A DNA stretch of 64,000 bases from DASUGC01 sp035606665 (GTDB lineage Bacteria; Acidobacteriota; Vicinamibacteria; Vicinamibacterales; SCN-69-37), in assembly GCA_035606665.1 (NCBI GenBank), contig DATNEY010000057.1:186001-250000 (forward strand), in the 5' to 3' direction. The first letter of the stretch is position 1. Each line of letters begins with the position of its first letter. Positions 20,212 to 28,641 of this stretch are shown in pieces. Below the pieces are notes generated by a model, which saw only the letters and a list, made by a program, of their open reading frames with translations, ran no database searches and was not told the DNA's origin. A program made the translations under genes and the position numbers.

Positions 20212-20996
20212 TACGACTCCTTCGGTTTCGGTTTGCCGAATATCCACGCGACGCCGATGCTCAGCACGTAAAGCACGAGCATGGGCGCTGCAAAAATCGC
20301 CTGCGTCACGACATCCGCGCTCGGCGTGATGACCGCCGCAATGATGAAGATGATCAGCACGGCATATCTGAACTGTTTGGCGAGGAACTTCGCGGAGACG
20401 ATACCGAACCGCGCCAGGAAATACACCAGCATCGGCATCTGGAACGTAAGCCCCAGTCCCAGAATCACCTTCACGTAGAACCCGAACGTGATGTCGAGGG
20501 CCGGCATGTACGTCAGCCCGGGAATCTCATAACTGGCGAAGAACTGCCACATGGCCGGGAACCCCAGCCGGTGCCCGAAGTACGCGCCGGCGAAGAACAA
20601 CGCCGACGAGCACAGCACGAACGGGATCACGACACGCTTCTCGCGGGTATAGAGGCCGGGCGCAACGAACAGCCACAGCTGCGAAAAAATGAATGGCGCC
20701 GCTGCGATCACTCCCAGCAGGACGGTCAACTGCAGGCTGAACATGAAGCCGGCCATCGGCTCCGTGTAAACGAGCTTGCCGCCGTAGGCGCCGAAGAACC
20801 TGACGAAGTAGGTGAAGAGCGGCTGCCAGAAGAAGAACGCGACGAGGCAGCACGCGATCAGGGCGTAGAGCGAGTAGATGATGCGCTTGCGCAGCTCATC
20901 CAGGTGGTCCAAAAAACTCATCCGTGAGCGGTCTTCCGCTCCCTCGGACGACTGCTCGAGGTCCTCGTCGAGGGCCACGATATCGGGATCAGACAT
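20211..20996 (-). CDS. tatC: Twin-arginine translocase subunit TatC
   Basis: Receptor and core channel subunit of the Tat pathway for folded proteins. The 261 residues have six predicted membrane helices. FLDHLDELRKRIIYS, the cytosolic N-terminal substrate-binding signature, begins at about residue 28 after an acidic extension. The pair of periplasmic loop and helix in PFIFSQLWLFVAPGLYTREKR is typical. It lies 15 bases after tatA and overlaps the S41 protease gene. Confidence 0.95.
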   Translation of the reverse strand: MSDPDIVALDEDLEQSSEGAEDRSRMSFLDHLDELRKRIIYSLYALIACCLVAFFFWQPLFTYFVRFFGAYGGKLVYTEPMAGFMFSLQLTVLLGVIAAAPFIFSQLWLFVAPGLYTREKRVVIPFVLCSSALFFAGAYFGHRLGFPAMWQFFASYEIPGLTYMPALDITFGFYVKVILGLGLTFQMPMLVYFLARFGIVSAKFLAKQFRYAVLIIFIIAAVITPSADVVTQAIFAAPMLVLYVLSIGVAWIFGKPKPKES

Positions 20997-21011
20997 GGGG
21001 TGGACGGGCGG

Positions 21012-21284
21012 CTAGCTCTCGGAGCCCTGCTGGCGCGCGACGGTCTCGGGCGCCGCTGGGGACGGCAGGTTTGCCGGATCGGTCGGGTTGGGGGGCGCGA
21101 CCGTCTTGCGCTCCTCAGCGCGGATTTCATCGTCGAGCGTATTGCGCAGGTCGTTGGACGCCCGCTTGAACTCGTTGATGCTCCGGCCGAGCGATCGGCC
21201 GAGCTCCGGCAGCTTCCTCGGGCCAAAGAAAATCAGGGCCACGACGAGGATGATGAGCATTTCGGGAAGGCCAATTGGACCCAT
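21012..21284 (-). CDS. tatA: Twin-arginine translocase subunit TatA/TatE
   Basis: Pore-forming Tat subunit of 90 residues. It has one N-terminal membrane helix (LPEMLIILVVALIFFG), the FGPRKLPELGRSLG hinge and amphipathic helix, then a charged and Pro-rich tail. There is no separate tatB nearby, so this may be a bifunctional TatA or TatB may be elsewhere. First gene of tatA-tatC-protease. Confidence 0.92.
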   Translation of the reverse strand: MGPIGLPEMLIILVVALIFFGPRKLPELGRSLGRSINEFKRASNDLRNTLDDEIRAEERKTVAPPNPTDPANLPSPAAPETVARQQGSES

Positions 21285-21343
21285 GGATAACTCCTAGAAC
21301 CGCGTAAAGACCATTCGAGTATACCGCCCGGCGCCCGTTTTCG

Positions 21344-21373
21344 TTGACTCTACGTCGCGCCGGGTACTACCAT
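21344..21373 (+). promoter_or_regulatory. Candidate promoter for the OmpA-type gene
   Basis: TTGACT at 21344 with TACCAT at 21368 (18-base spacer), in the 167-base divergent gap between tatA and the outer membrane protein gene. On the other strand, TATACT (reverse of 21318-21323) could serve tatA, but its -35 is weak. Confidence 0.35.
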
Positions 21374-21451
21374 TGCAGACGGCGTAGTCATCGGCTCTTT
21401 CAGCCGGAAATGTGAATCCGCCGGCCCTATTTGGCGCCCGAGGAACTCAAA

Positions 21452-23203
21452 ATGCTCACCATCAGGAACATGGCTTCTGCAGGGTTGGTTTCAGTCCTGG
21501 TCCTCGGCGTTGGGGCTACGACTGCCAGTGCTCAGGGCACGCAGACGCCCCCGCCAGCTGCCGAAGAGCGCCGCCCGGGGTTCAGCACGCCGCAGGGCGA
21601 CACCGGCATCTGGTTCGTGCCTACGGCCGAAGTTCTGCTGAAGAAGAAGTGGGCCATCAGCTTCCAGTACGTGAACGTCGACGACGGGCAGGGCTTCACG
21701 GATATTTCGCGCTTCCCAGCGACGTTCGCCTACGGTCTGAACAATCGCGTCGAGCTATTCGGCAGCTGGACGATCCTGACCCGAATCGACCGCGACGTCC
21801 GGCCGATCTTTTTCACCAGCGGACCGTCCGAGGCGAAGACCGGCACAGGCGGCGGCATCGTCGTCGATTACCCGCGCGTTCGTCAGGGCTGGATCGGCAA
21901 TCAGCTTGGCGACTTCTGGGTCGGCGGCAAGGTCAACCTTCTCGCCTCCAGTCCCAAGCCTCTCGCGTTTGCCCTGCGCGGACAGGTCAAGCTGCCGACC
22001 GGTGACAAGGACAGCGGCGCATCGTCCGGCAAACTCGACGCGCAGTTCGACGGCATCGTGTCGACACGCAAGTCGACGACGGACTTCTCGGGCTATGCGG
22101 GCCTGATGGTGCGCGGCAACCCGAGTGGGTACGACCTCACCAACGGCCTGCGCTGGGGTGTGGGCGCTGGTTTCGGGGCGCCGGCGGGGCTGTATGTCTC
22201 TACTGAGCTCTTTGGTGAGCGCTACTTCGAGGACACAATCACTGCGCCAGCCAGCCTCATCGGTGAGGACAACTCCGTCGCCCCGGCGACGTCAACCGTT
22301 CGGAGCCCTGTCATCGGCAAGGTGGGACTCACCTGGCGCGCAGCAAACGGCTTCTACTTTGGCGCCGCGCTGAGCGGCAACTTCAACATGGCGAGCCGCG
22401 ACGATGCGGCGGCAGTGCCGGCGCTGGGCGTCTTCGGCGGTCCGCAGTGGGACAAGACCGGCGTGCAGGTGAGGATCGGGTTCCATCCTGGGTCGAGCGC
22501 GCGTCATGCAGCGCCTCCGCCGCCACCACCGCCACCGCCCCCGCCTCCTCCACCGCCGCCACCGCCACCACCGCCGCCGCCGGCAAACCGGCCGCCGGTC
22601 GTCCAGGCGCTCTGCGATCCATGCCGCGTGGAAATCGGACGAACCTCAATGATTTCCGCAGATGCGCAGGATCCTGACGGCGATCCTCTGACCTACGCGT
22701 GGAAGTACGGCGCGGGAACATTCGCCAGCCCAAACGCACGGCAGAGCCAGTGGACAGCGCCGCAGCAGACCGGTCCCGTGCAATTCACCGTCACGGTAAA
22801 CGACGGCAAGGGCGGCACGGCGAGCTCGAACGTGACGGTCACGGTCGTCGCGCCACCCCGCAAGGAATACACCTTCGAGGACGTGCACTTCGACTTCGAT
22901 CGCTACACGCTGCGGGCGGACGCGCTGCAGATCCTGGGTGACGCGGTGACGGCGATGCAGGCGGACTCCACGCTGCGACTGACCATCGAAGGCCACACCT
23001 GCAACATCGGCACGACCGAGTACAACCAGGCGCTCGGCGAGCGCCGCGCACAGGCAGTGCGCGACTACCTCACAAGCCGGGGCATCGATGCGGGGCGCTT
23101 GACGGTCGTGAGCTATGGCGAGGAGCGGCCGAAGTTCGACAACGACCGCGAAGAGACGCGACGCCTCAACCGCCGTGCCGCACTCGTCGTGCGGCTCCAG
23201 TAA
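21452..23203 (+). CDS. OmpA-family outer membrane protein with polyproline hinge and PKD-like domain
   Basis: 583 residues from ATG 21452 (GAGGA upstream fits). A signal peptide ending near ASAQG is followed by a beta-barrel-like region to about 345. Next come 23 consecutive prolines (355-377), a PKD/cadherin-like domain (about 380-465, DAQDPDGDPLTYAWKYGAG) and a C-terminal OmpA/Pal domain (about 472-583, VHFDFDRYTLRADA and ALGERRAQAVRDYL). It probably anchors the outer membrane to peptidoglycan. The usual peptidoglycan-binding Asp (GHTD) is a Cys here (C517 in GHTCNIGT), while the Arg side is kept. A terminator follows. Confidence 0.88.
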   Translation: MLTIRNMASAGLVSVLVLGVGATTASAQGTQTPPPAAEERRPGFSTPQGDTGIWFVPTAEVLLKKKWAISFQYVNVDDGQGFTDISRFPATFAYGLNNRVELFGSWTILTRIDRDVRPIFFTSGPSEAKTGTGGGIVVDYPRVRQGWIGNQLGDFWVGGKVNLLASSPKPLAFALRGQVKLPTGDKDSGASSGKLDAQFDGIVSTRKSTTDFSGYAGLMVRGNPSGYDLTNGLRWGVGAGFGAPAGLYVSTELFGERYFEDTITAPASLIGEDNSVAPATSTVRSPVIGKVGLTWRAANGFYFGAALSGNFNMASRDDAAAVPALGVFGGPQWDKTGVQVRIGFHPGSSARHAAPPPPPPPPPPPPPPPPPPPPPPPANRPPVVQALCDPCRVEIGRTSMISADAQDPDGDPLTYAWKYGAGTFASPNARQSQWTAPQQTGPVQFTVTVNDGKGGTASSNVTVTVVAPPRKEYTFEDVHFDFDRYTLRADALQILGDAVTAMQADSTLRLTIEGHTCNIGTTEYNQALGERRAQAVRDYLTSRGIDAGRLTVVSYGEERPKFDNDREETRRLNRRAALVVRLQ

Positions 23204-23209
23204 GAGCAG

Positions 23210-23239
23210 GTTCGAAGTTCAGACTTCGAAGTTCAGAAC
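23210..23239. repeat. Heptamer array after the OmpA-type gene
   Basis: Four 7-base units GTTCGAA, GTTCAGA, CTTCGAA, GTTCAGA between the stop codon and the terminator. Contains the palindrome GAACTTCGAAGTTC-type core, so it can fold. Confidence 0.65.
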
Positions 23240-23240
23240 A

Positions 23241-23274
23241 AAGGGCGCCAGGGGAAACCCCGGCGCCCTTTTTG
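23241..23274. terminator. Bidirectional intrinsic terminator
   Basis: AAGGGCGCC(A)GGGG, loop AAA, CCCCGGCGCCCTT, followed by TTT on the + strand. It lies between the convergent OmpA-type gene and proS and ends 3 bases before the proS stop codon. It serves the + strand best, since on the minus strand the T-tract is short. Confidence 0.85.
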
Positions 23275-23276
23275 CT

Positions 23277-24731
23277 TCAGTAGGCCTTCGCGAACCAGGC
23301 CCTGACGTGCGAGGGCTTCCCGCATTTCACACAGGTGCCCTCGACTCTGGGAGACGCGAGCGGAATGTTCCGCAGCGTGGCCTGAGTTTCGGTCTTGATC
23401 GCCGCTTCGCAGTCTGCTTCGCCGCACCACGCCGCGATCACGAAACCCGGCCGGCCTGACATTGCAGCGACGAACTCGTCCCACGACGCGACGTCCGTAG
23501 TGTGCTCTTCTCTGAACTGACGCGCCCGCGCCAGGAGGTTCGCCTGAATCTCTTGCAGGATCTCCTGCACGCGTCCTACGAGGCCGTCGAACGGAATCGC
23601 GGCCTTCTCTCGCGTGTCGCGCCGGGCGGAGAAGACCTGCGCCTTCTCGATGTCCTTCGGCCCTATCTCGACGCGCAGGGGGACGCCCCGCAGTTCCCAT
23701 TCGGCGTACTTCCAGCCGGGCGAGTTCTCTTCGCTCGCATCGAGCTTCACACGGATGCCGGCGGCGGCGAGCTCGGCGCGAATGGCCTCGGCCTTCGGCA
23801 GCACCGTCTCCTTCCAGTTCCCACGAGGAATCGGAATGATGACGACCTGATAGGGCGCGATGTTGGGCGGCAGCACGAGGCCGCTGTCGTCGCCGTGCGT
23901 CATGATGACGCCGCCGATGAGACGCGTGGAAACGCCCCACGAAGTCGTCCAGACGTTCTGCACGGTTTTGTCGCGGCCCTGGAACTGAATCTCGAACGCC
24001 TTTGCGAAGTTCTGGCCGAGGTTATGCGACGTCCCGGCTTGAAGCGCGCGACCGTCACCCATCAGCGCCTCGATCGAGTAGGTGCGTGATGCGCCCGCGA
24101 ACTTCTCACTGTCACTCTTGATGCCGTCCACGACGGGCATCGCCAGTTCGTTTTCCGCGAACTCCTTGTAGATGCCGAGGATCTTCAACGTCTCCTCTTC
24201 GGCCTCGTCAGCGGTTTCGTGAGCCGTGTGCCCTTCCTGCCACAGGAACTCGGTGGTGCGCAGAAACGGACGCGTGACCTTCTCCCAGCGGACTACGTTC
24301 GCCCACTGGTTGATCAGGACAGGCAGATCCCGCCAGGACTTGATCCACTTCGCGTACATCGTGCCGATGATGACCTCGGATGTCGGCCGGACGATGAGCC
24401 TCTCCTCGAGCTCTTCGTCGCCGCCGCGCGTGACCCAAGCCACCTGTGGCGCAAATCCCTCGACGTGCTCCTTCTCTTTCATGAGCAGCGACTCGGGAAT
24501 GAACAGCGGGAAGTACGCGTTGACGTGCCCGGTGTCCTTGAAGCGGCGGTCGAGCAACCGCTGGATGTGCTCCCAGATCGCGTAGCCGTAGGGACGAATG
24601 ACCATGCAGCCCTTGACGGGCGAGTAGTCGGCCAGCTCGGCTCGACGAACAACGTCCAGGTACCAGCGCGAGAAATCCTCCGATCGGGGAGTGATCTCCG
24701 TGACGAACGAATCCTTCTTCTGCTCGGACAA
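23277..24731 (-). CDS. proS: Prolyl-tRNA synthetase (archaeal/eukaryotic-type)
   Basis: Class II synthetase charging tRNA-Pro. The 484 residues start SEQKKDSFVTEITPRSEDFSRW. It has motif 2-like TEFLWQEGHTAHE, motif 3 in MTHGDDSGLVLPP, the anticodon-binding domain (VVIIPIPRGNWKE onward) and a C-terminal domain with Cys residues, ending in Tyr. The absence of the INS editing insertion and the C-terminal extension place it with the type 3 (archaeal-like) ProRS found in a subset of bacteria. It is transcribed away from aroB and converges on the OmpA-type gene. Confidence 0.95.
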   Translation of the reverse strand: MSEQKKDSFVTEITPRSEDFSRWYLDVVRRAELADYSPVKGCMVIRPYGYAIWEHIQRLLDRRFKDTGHVNAYFPLFIPESLLMKEKEHVEGFAPQVAWVTRGGDEELEERLIVRPTSEVIIGTMYAKWIKSWRDLPVLINQWANVVRWEKVTRPFLRTTEFLWQEGHTAHETADEAEEETLKILGIYKEFAENELAMPVVDGIKSDSEKFAGASRTYSIEALMGDGRALQAGTSHNLGQNFAKAFEIQFQGRDKTVQNVWTTSWGVSTRLIGGVIMTHGDDSGLVLPPNIAPYQVVIIPIPRGNWKETVLPKAEAIRAELAAAGIRVKLDASEENSPGWKYAEWELRGVPLRVEIGPKDIEKAQVFSARRDTREKAAIPFDGLVGRVQEILQEIQANLLARARQFREEHTTDVASWDEFVAAMSGRPGFVIAAWCGEADCEAAIKTETQATLRNIPLASPRVEGTCVKCGKPSHVRAWFAKAY

Positions 24732-24765
24732 AGGCGACCTCGCTATCCTGCTATCCTAGCAACCC

Positions 24766-25866
24766 TTGGCTCCGGGAAACGAATCCGCCTCGTCCGTTCG
24801 GATAGAAGTCACGAGCGCCCGCCACAAATACTCGGTCATCGTCGGCGCCGGCGTCCTGCAGCAGGCGCGCTCGCTGATGGAGGCGGCCTCTCTCTCTCTG
24901 CCCGCAACCGTCGTGTCGTCGGCCCCTATCTGGACCGCGCAAGGCGATCGCGTGTCCTCCCTCACGGCCGGCGATCCCGTGCTGATGGCCGACGGCGAAC
25001 GGGCGAAGACGCTGCGCTCGCTCTCGGGTCTTTATGATGCGTTTGCCGGCCGCGGTATCGACCGCGCGGCCACGATCATCGGCTTCGGAGGCGGCGTCGT
25101 GGGCGATGTCGCTGGATTCGCGGCCGCCAGCTACCTGCGCGGCCTGACGTACGTCCAGATCCCGACAACGCTTCTGGCCCAGGTCGACAGCGCGATCGGT
25201 GGAAAAGTCGGCGTGAATCTCCCCACCGGCAAGAACCTGGTGGGCGCATTTCACCCTCCGGCGCTCGTGATCGCAGATCCCACCGTCCTCGGCACGCTCA
25301 AGCGCCGGGAGTTCCGTGCGGGCCTCTACGAAGTCGTGAAGTATGGCGTGATTGCGTCACGGCCGCTGTTCGAACGTGTCGCGACTCAGGTGAGAAAACT
25401 GCTCTCACGAAACGCCGAAACATTGGCGCCTGTCATCACGGAATGCTGCCGGATCAAAGCGGACATTGTGAGCGCGGATGAATTCGAGGCGGGCCCCAGA
25501 CGCGTGCTGAACTTCGGTCACACGATTGGCCACGCACTCGAGGCCGTGACGAGCTACCGGAGATTCCGTCACGGCGAAGCGATTGGTTACGGCATGCTGG
25601 CGGCCGCGCACATCTCACGGGCGCGCGGTCTGATGCCGCAGGGCGACGCGGACGCTGTCTCGGAATTGGTCCACCGGCTGGGGCCACTACCCGGCGTTGC
25701 CGACCTGACGGTCGCGGATGTCATTGACGCAACGACGCACGACAAGAAGCGCGTCGCCGGGACCCTCCATTTCGTGTTGAGCGCCGGTATCGGTCAGACG
25801 CAGATCGTCAAGGACGTCACGCGAGCCGAGCTCGAACCGGCTCTTCGCGCGATCGGCCTCAGCTGA
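24766..25866 (+). CDS. aroB: 3-dehydroquinate synthase
   Basis: Second step of the shikimate pathway, NAD- and Zn-dependent conversion of DAHP to dehydroquinate. The 366 residues have the NAD-binding FGGGVVGDVAGFAAASYLRG, PTTLLAQVDSAIGGKVGVN, the metal ligands in NFGHTIGHALEA and RHGEAIGYGM. The only in-frame start before the conserved N-terminus is TTG 24766; nothing better is visible. It is divergent from proS with a 34-base gap containing two TATCCT words. Confidence 0.92.
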   Translation: MAPGNESASSVRIEVTSARHKYSVIVGAGVLQQARSLMEAASLSLPATVVSSAPIWTAQGDRVSSLTAGDPVLMADGERAKTLRSLSGLYDAFAGRGIDRAATIIGFGGGVVGDVAGFAAASYLRGLTYVQIPTTLLAQVDSAIGGKVGVNLPTGKNLVGAFHPPALVIADPTVLGTLKRREFRAGLYEVVKYGVIASRPLFERVATQVRKLLSRNAETLAPVITECCRIKADIVSADEFEAGPRRVLNFGHTIGHALEAVTSYRRFRHGEAIGYGMLAAAHISRARGLMPQGDADAVSELVHRLGPLPGVADLTVADVIDATTHDKKRVAGTLHFVLSAGIGQTQIVKDVTRAELEPALRAIGLS

Positions 25867-25893
25867 ACACCGGGCGAGAAGCCGGGCCGCCGG

Positions 25894-26457
25894 CTAGCGA
25901 ATCCAGCCGGGCGGAATATTGAAGCGGCGCGCGTCTTCCTGCAGTGCCGCGACGGCCCGGTTGTCGGCCTCGACCTGCTTCTTCGTCTTGTCGAACTCGT
26001 CCATCGCCTTCACCAGATCCATCCTGGCTTTCGTCTGCTTGATGGGATCGTCGATGTTCACGGAGTCCGTCTTCAGTGCGTTGATCCGCGACTGGAGCGC
26101 ATCCGCGGACAGTTGGTCCTTTTCGGCGGCCGCGCGCAGCTCGTTCATCTTGTTTCGCCACCAGCTCTCCTCGCGGGGCGGATCCTTCTTCTCCGGCTTC
26201 TCCGGAACAGCAGCCGCGTCCGCAGGCTTCGCCGCCGGATCGCCGGCGGGTTTGACTTCCGACGGCGGCATCGACACCGCCGACGAGGGCACCGCATCAC
26301 TCGGAAGTCCGAGGTTGCTCAACGACGCCTGTGCCTTCGGCATCGCGGCCCGGCGAAATGCCTCGCGTTGCGCGATGTCTACGAGACCGGTCGTCGGCGA
26401 CGAGAGCCACGCCAGCACGGCCAGGACCACGGCCGGCATCTGCCAGAGGATGTTCAT
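25894..26457 (-). CDS. Uncharacterised secreted coiled-coil protein next to minor pilins
   Basis: 187 residues from ATG 26457, which has GGAAGGAG 5 bases upstream and overlaps the preceding stop (ATGA). An N-terminal hydrophobic segment (ILWQMPAVVLAVLAWLSS) suggests a signal peptide. Then come a Pro/Ala-rich stretch (about 55-90), a coiled coil rich in Lys, Asp and Ala (about 95-175), and the end FNIPPGWIR. I do not recognise a named family. It is the last gene of the minor pilin operon, so a role in pilus assembly or anchoring is plausible but not shown. Confidence 0.75.
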   Translation of the reverse strand: MNILWQMPAVVLAVLAWLSSPTTGLVDIAQREAFRRAAMPKAQASLSNLGLPSDAVPSSAVSMPPSEVKPAGDPAAKPADAAAVPEKPEKKDPPREESWWRNKMNELRAAAEKDQLSADALQSRINALKTDSVNIDDPIKQTKARMDLVKAMDEFDKTKKQVEADNRAVAALQEDARRFNIPPGWIR

Positions 26458-27101
26458 TGCAACTCCTTCCACGAAAGCACACGGACGCCGGGGATCCCCG
26501 ACGTCCCAAGAGTTTTCTCAACGGTGACGAGCAGCGTGCGATGCGCGCCTCGGCTGTCGGACGCGCGCGCAGCGATCTGGATCCGATTGTTGCTGTCGGC
26601 CATCGGGTTGGCGTCGGACTCACCCACGTCATCCGCGACGAAAGTCGCAATGAACTCGTCGCCGTCGGGAGCCGCGGCCGGCACGAGTTCCCGCAACCAG
26701 CCGTGGCCGAACATCCGCCACTGAGGCGTGTTCGATCCCCACGATCCCAACCTGCCGAATTCGGTCTGAATTGCCATAGTCAGTTGCGCCAGCGTCAGCG
26801 GCGGTTCGCCCGGCCCGACGGGCGGCACTGCATGGCCCGCAAGCTGAGAGGTCACGAGACCGCTAAGAACGTCGGTCCAGTCAGAGACTGGCGGGAGCTC
26901 ACCAAGAACGGCCTCCACACCCGCGTCCGCCGCCAGGACCAGCTGACCGGCGGCCCGGTGGTTGCTCGCAATGACCGTCTCCACGCTCCCAAGACCCGCA
27001 AGAGCCAGGCCAAGCCCAGCCAGGAGGGCTGCGGCCAGCAGAGCCATCAGGAGCGCGCTACCCTCCTCCCTCTCTCGCCCGCCGGATTTCAATTTGGTCA
27101 T
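26454..27101 (-). CDS. PilX/GspK-like minor pilin component
   Basis: 215 residues. The basic N-terminus MTKLKSGGREREEG is followed by the single hydrophobic helix SALLMALLAAALLAGLGLAL, the PilX N-terminal pattern. The remaining 180 residues are extracytoplasmic and variable. Its position directly after PilV- and PilW-like genes is the usual minor pilin order. It starts 4 bases after the PilW-like gene and overlaps the next gene by 4 bases. Assignment is from the N-terminus and context. Confidence 0.7.
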   Translation of the reverse strand: MTKLKSGGREREEGSALLMALLAAALLAGLGLALAGLGSVETVIASNHRAAGQLVLAADAGVEAVLGELPPVSDWTDVLSGLVTSQLAGHAVPPVGPGEPPLTLAQLTMAIQTEFGRLGSWGSNTPQWRMFGHGWLRELVPAAAPDGDEFIATFVADDVGESDANPMADSNNRIQIAARASDSRGAHRTLLVTVEKTLGTSGIPGVRVLSWKELQ

Positions 27102-27105
27102 CGTG

Positions 27106-28020
27106 CTATTTCCCAGGATTCATGTTGCGCGGAGCTACGTCGAACCTGAGTGTGTAGTCGGGCACGGCATGGGCGCCGCGCAGGACAGGATTCCCGGCCT
27201 GCACGCGGAGCGTCACGCGCACGAGCCGCACACGCAGCAAGTCCGAGTCGAACTGATTGCCGCCGGATCCCAGCCACGGTCCGTCAGTGAATGCCGTCAG
27301 CGGAAGACTGGTGAGACCCTCGCTGAAGTACTCGAAGGCGACCGATGCGACGTTGTCCACGACCGGCACATCAGTATGCGCGCCGTCCGCGTGGCGCAAC
27401 TGCCGATTGACCGCGTCGAAATAGTAGGTGTGCTGCTCTGCCTCGGCGATTGCTGCACCCGCGGCGTACGCGAGACCGGGGTTCCCGGCCTGGTGAAGTT
27501 GAAACGTGGCCGTGGGTCCCTGCAATCCGAGAATTCCAATGAGATCGAACGCGCCCGCGCCGTCAAACAGCAGGGCCGTGCTTCCCTGCTGGAGACCGCA
27601 GACTTGCGTGCCCGCGGGACAACCCACGGTTGCATCAAGCGTAAGAACGTCGTTGGGACCCGTTACGGGCTGCAAGAGCACCGACTGCGCCTGTGAAGCC
27701 GATGCGGCGATGATCGTGATTGCGTCGGCACGCGCGACGTTGAACGGGTCCGCGCCTGTAAGCCCGAGGCGGCGCGGCAGCACCGGCGGGAAGCTGGCAA
27801 TGAGCGGTCCTGCGTGGGGGCTCACAGAGAGGCCTCTGCCTGCGGCCATCAGATCCCACGCGATGGCGTCTGCGCCGAGCCTTGCCCGCTGCTGTTCGTC
27901 AAGCAGCTCCGGCGCGACTGCAGATCCTCTCGCATTCATGGACACCAGCGGCACTACCGATCCCATCAACACCATCGTCAATCCGAGCGCGACCATGGAC
28001 TCAACGAGAGAGAACATCAC
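27106..28020 (-). CDS. PilW-like minor pilin
   Basis: 304 residues. The N-terminus MMFSLVESMVALGLTMVLMG has the FxLVE start of a type IV pilin helix with the +5 Glu. There is no basic leader and no Gly before the Phe; the frame reads Pro-Val-Met before it, so cleavage by the usual prepilin peptidase rule is doubtful. The start is GTG 28020 or ATG 28017, both overlapping the preceding stop. A pair of cysteines (GCPAGTQVCG) could form a disulphide. Probably part of the pilus tip or initiation complex. Confidence 0.75.
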   Translation of the reverse strand: MMFSLVESMVALGLTMVLMGSVVPLVSMNARGSAVAPELLDEQQRARLGADAIAWDLMAAGRGLSVSPHAGPLIASFPPVLPRRLGLTGADPFNVARADAITIIAASASQAQSVLLQPVTGPNDVLTLDATVGCPAGTQVCGLQQGSTALLFDGAGAFDLIGILGLQGPTATFQLHQAGNPGLAYAAGAAIAEAEQHTYYFDAVNRQLRHADGAHTDVPVVDNVASVAFEYFSEGLTSLPLTAFTDGPWLGSGGNQFDSDLLRVRLVRVTLRVQAGNPVLRGAHAVPDYTLRFDVAPRNMNPGK

Positions 28021-28520
28021 TGGACCTTTCTGGTCAGCATCGTGGTGACCAATGCCTCGTCAGCGAGCCGGCGCCGGAGTGCGCCCGGCTGTGCCTGCTG
28101 ATCCCGGGTGACAAACGTGGCGAGGACACGTATCACCCGCATCTCCGAGGGATTCCAGGGATGGGAGTCGACGAACCACCTGCAGATGTAGACCGCGGTG
28201 GACGGCGGGATCACGCCACTGCCCACTGAGTGACCGTTCTGATCGAAATACTCGACGAAACCCGCGGAGTTCGTACCGAGCGAGTTCGCTGGAGACGACG
28301 GCAGGGTCGCAATGGTGCCTGCAACCTGCCACCCGGACGCCCTGAGCTGCTCGACCCTCTGCGCGGCTAGCATCGTGGCGACTGACTGCATCCGCGCGCC
28401 CGCAACCATTTTCAGCGTCAGAGCGAACAGGTGGGCCGATGCCAACGCAGCGGTCCCGAGAACCAGCATCGCCAGGCACACCTCGATCAACGTCATTCCC
28501 GCATCGGTCCGATGGCGCAT
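28017..28520 (-). CDS. PilV-like minor pilin
   Basis: 167 residues. The leader MRHRTDAG and then MTLIEVCLAMLVLGTAALA gives a canonical type IV prepilin site: cleavage after Gly8, Glu at +5 of the mature chain. The rest is a short globular domain. First gene of the PilV-PilW-PilX set; its stop overlaps the start of the next gene, so translation is likely coupled. Confidence 0.8.
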   Translation of the reverse strand: MRHRTDAGMTLIEVCLAMLVLGTAALASAHLFALTLKMVAGARMQSVATMLAAQRVEQLRASGWQVAGTIATLPSSPANSLGTNSAGFVEYFDQNGHSVGSGVIPPSTAVYICRWFVDSHPWNPSEMRVIRVLATFVTRDQQAQPGALRRRLADEALVTTMLTRKVQ

Positions 28521-28588
28521 GACGCCGATCTATTGCAACGCGCGATCCAGCCGAATCGCCGTGCAAACCGCACGATCGCCACCAGCGT

Positions 28589-28605
28589 GTTGGAGAATCT
28601 CCAAC
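28589..28605. terminator. Hairpin between prepilin peptidase and minor pilin genes
   Basis: GTTGGAGA A TCTCCAAC is an 8-bp perfect inverted repeat in the 121-base gap after the pilD stop on the minus strand. The T-tract is poor, so termination is only suggested. GTTGGAGA recurs at 28622, closer to the pilD stop. Confidence 0.35.
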
Positions 28606-28641
28606 GGCGAACTCAATGCGCGTTGGAGAAAGGGAGATGAC

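Noticed and set aside
22514..22582. The CCN run in the OmpA-type gene as a DNA microsatellite
   Set aside because: It uses all four proline codons without a fixed unit, so it is selected as protein sequence (polyproline), not as a simple DNA repeat.
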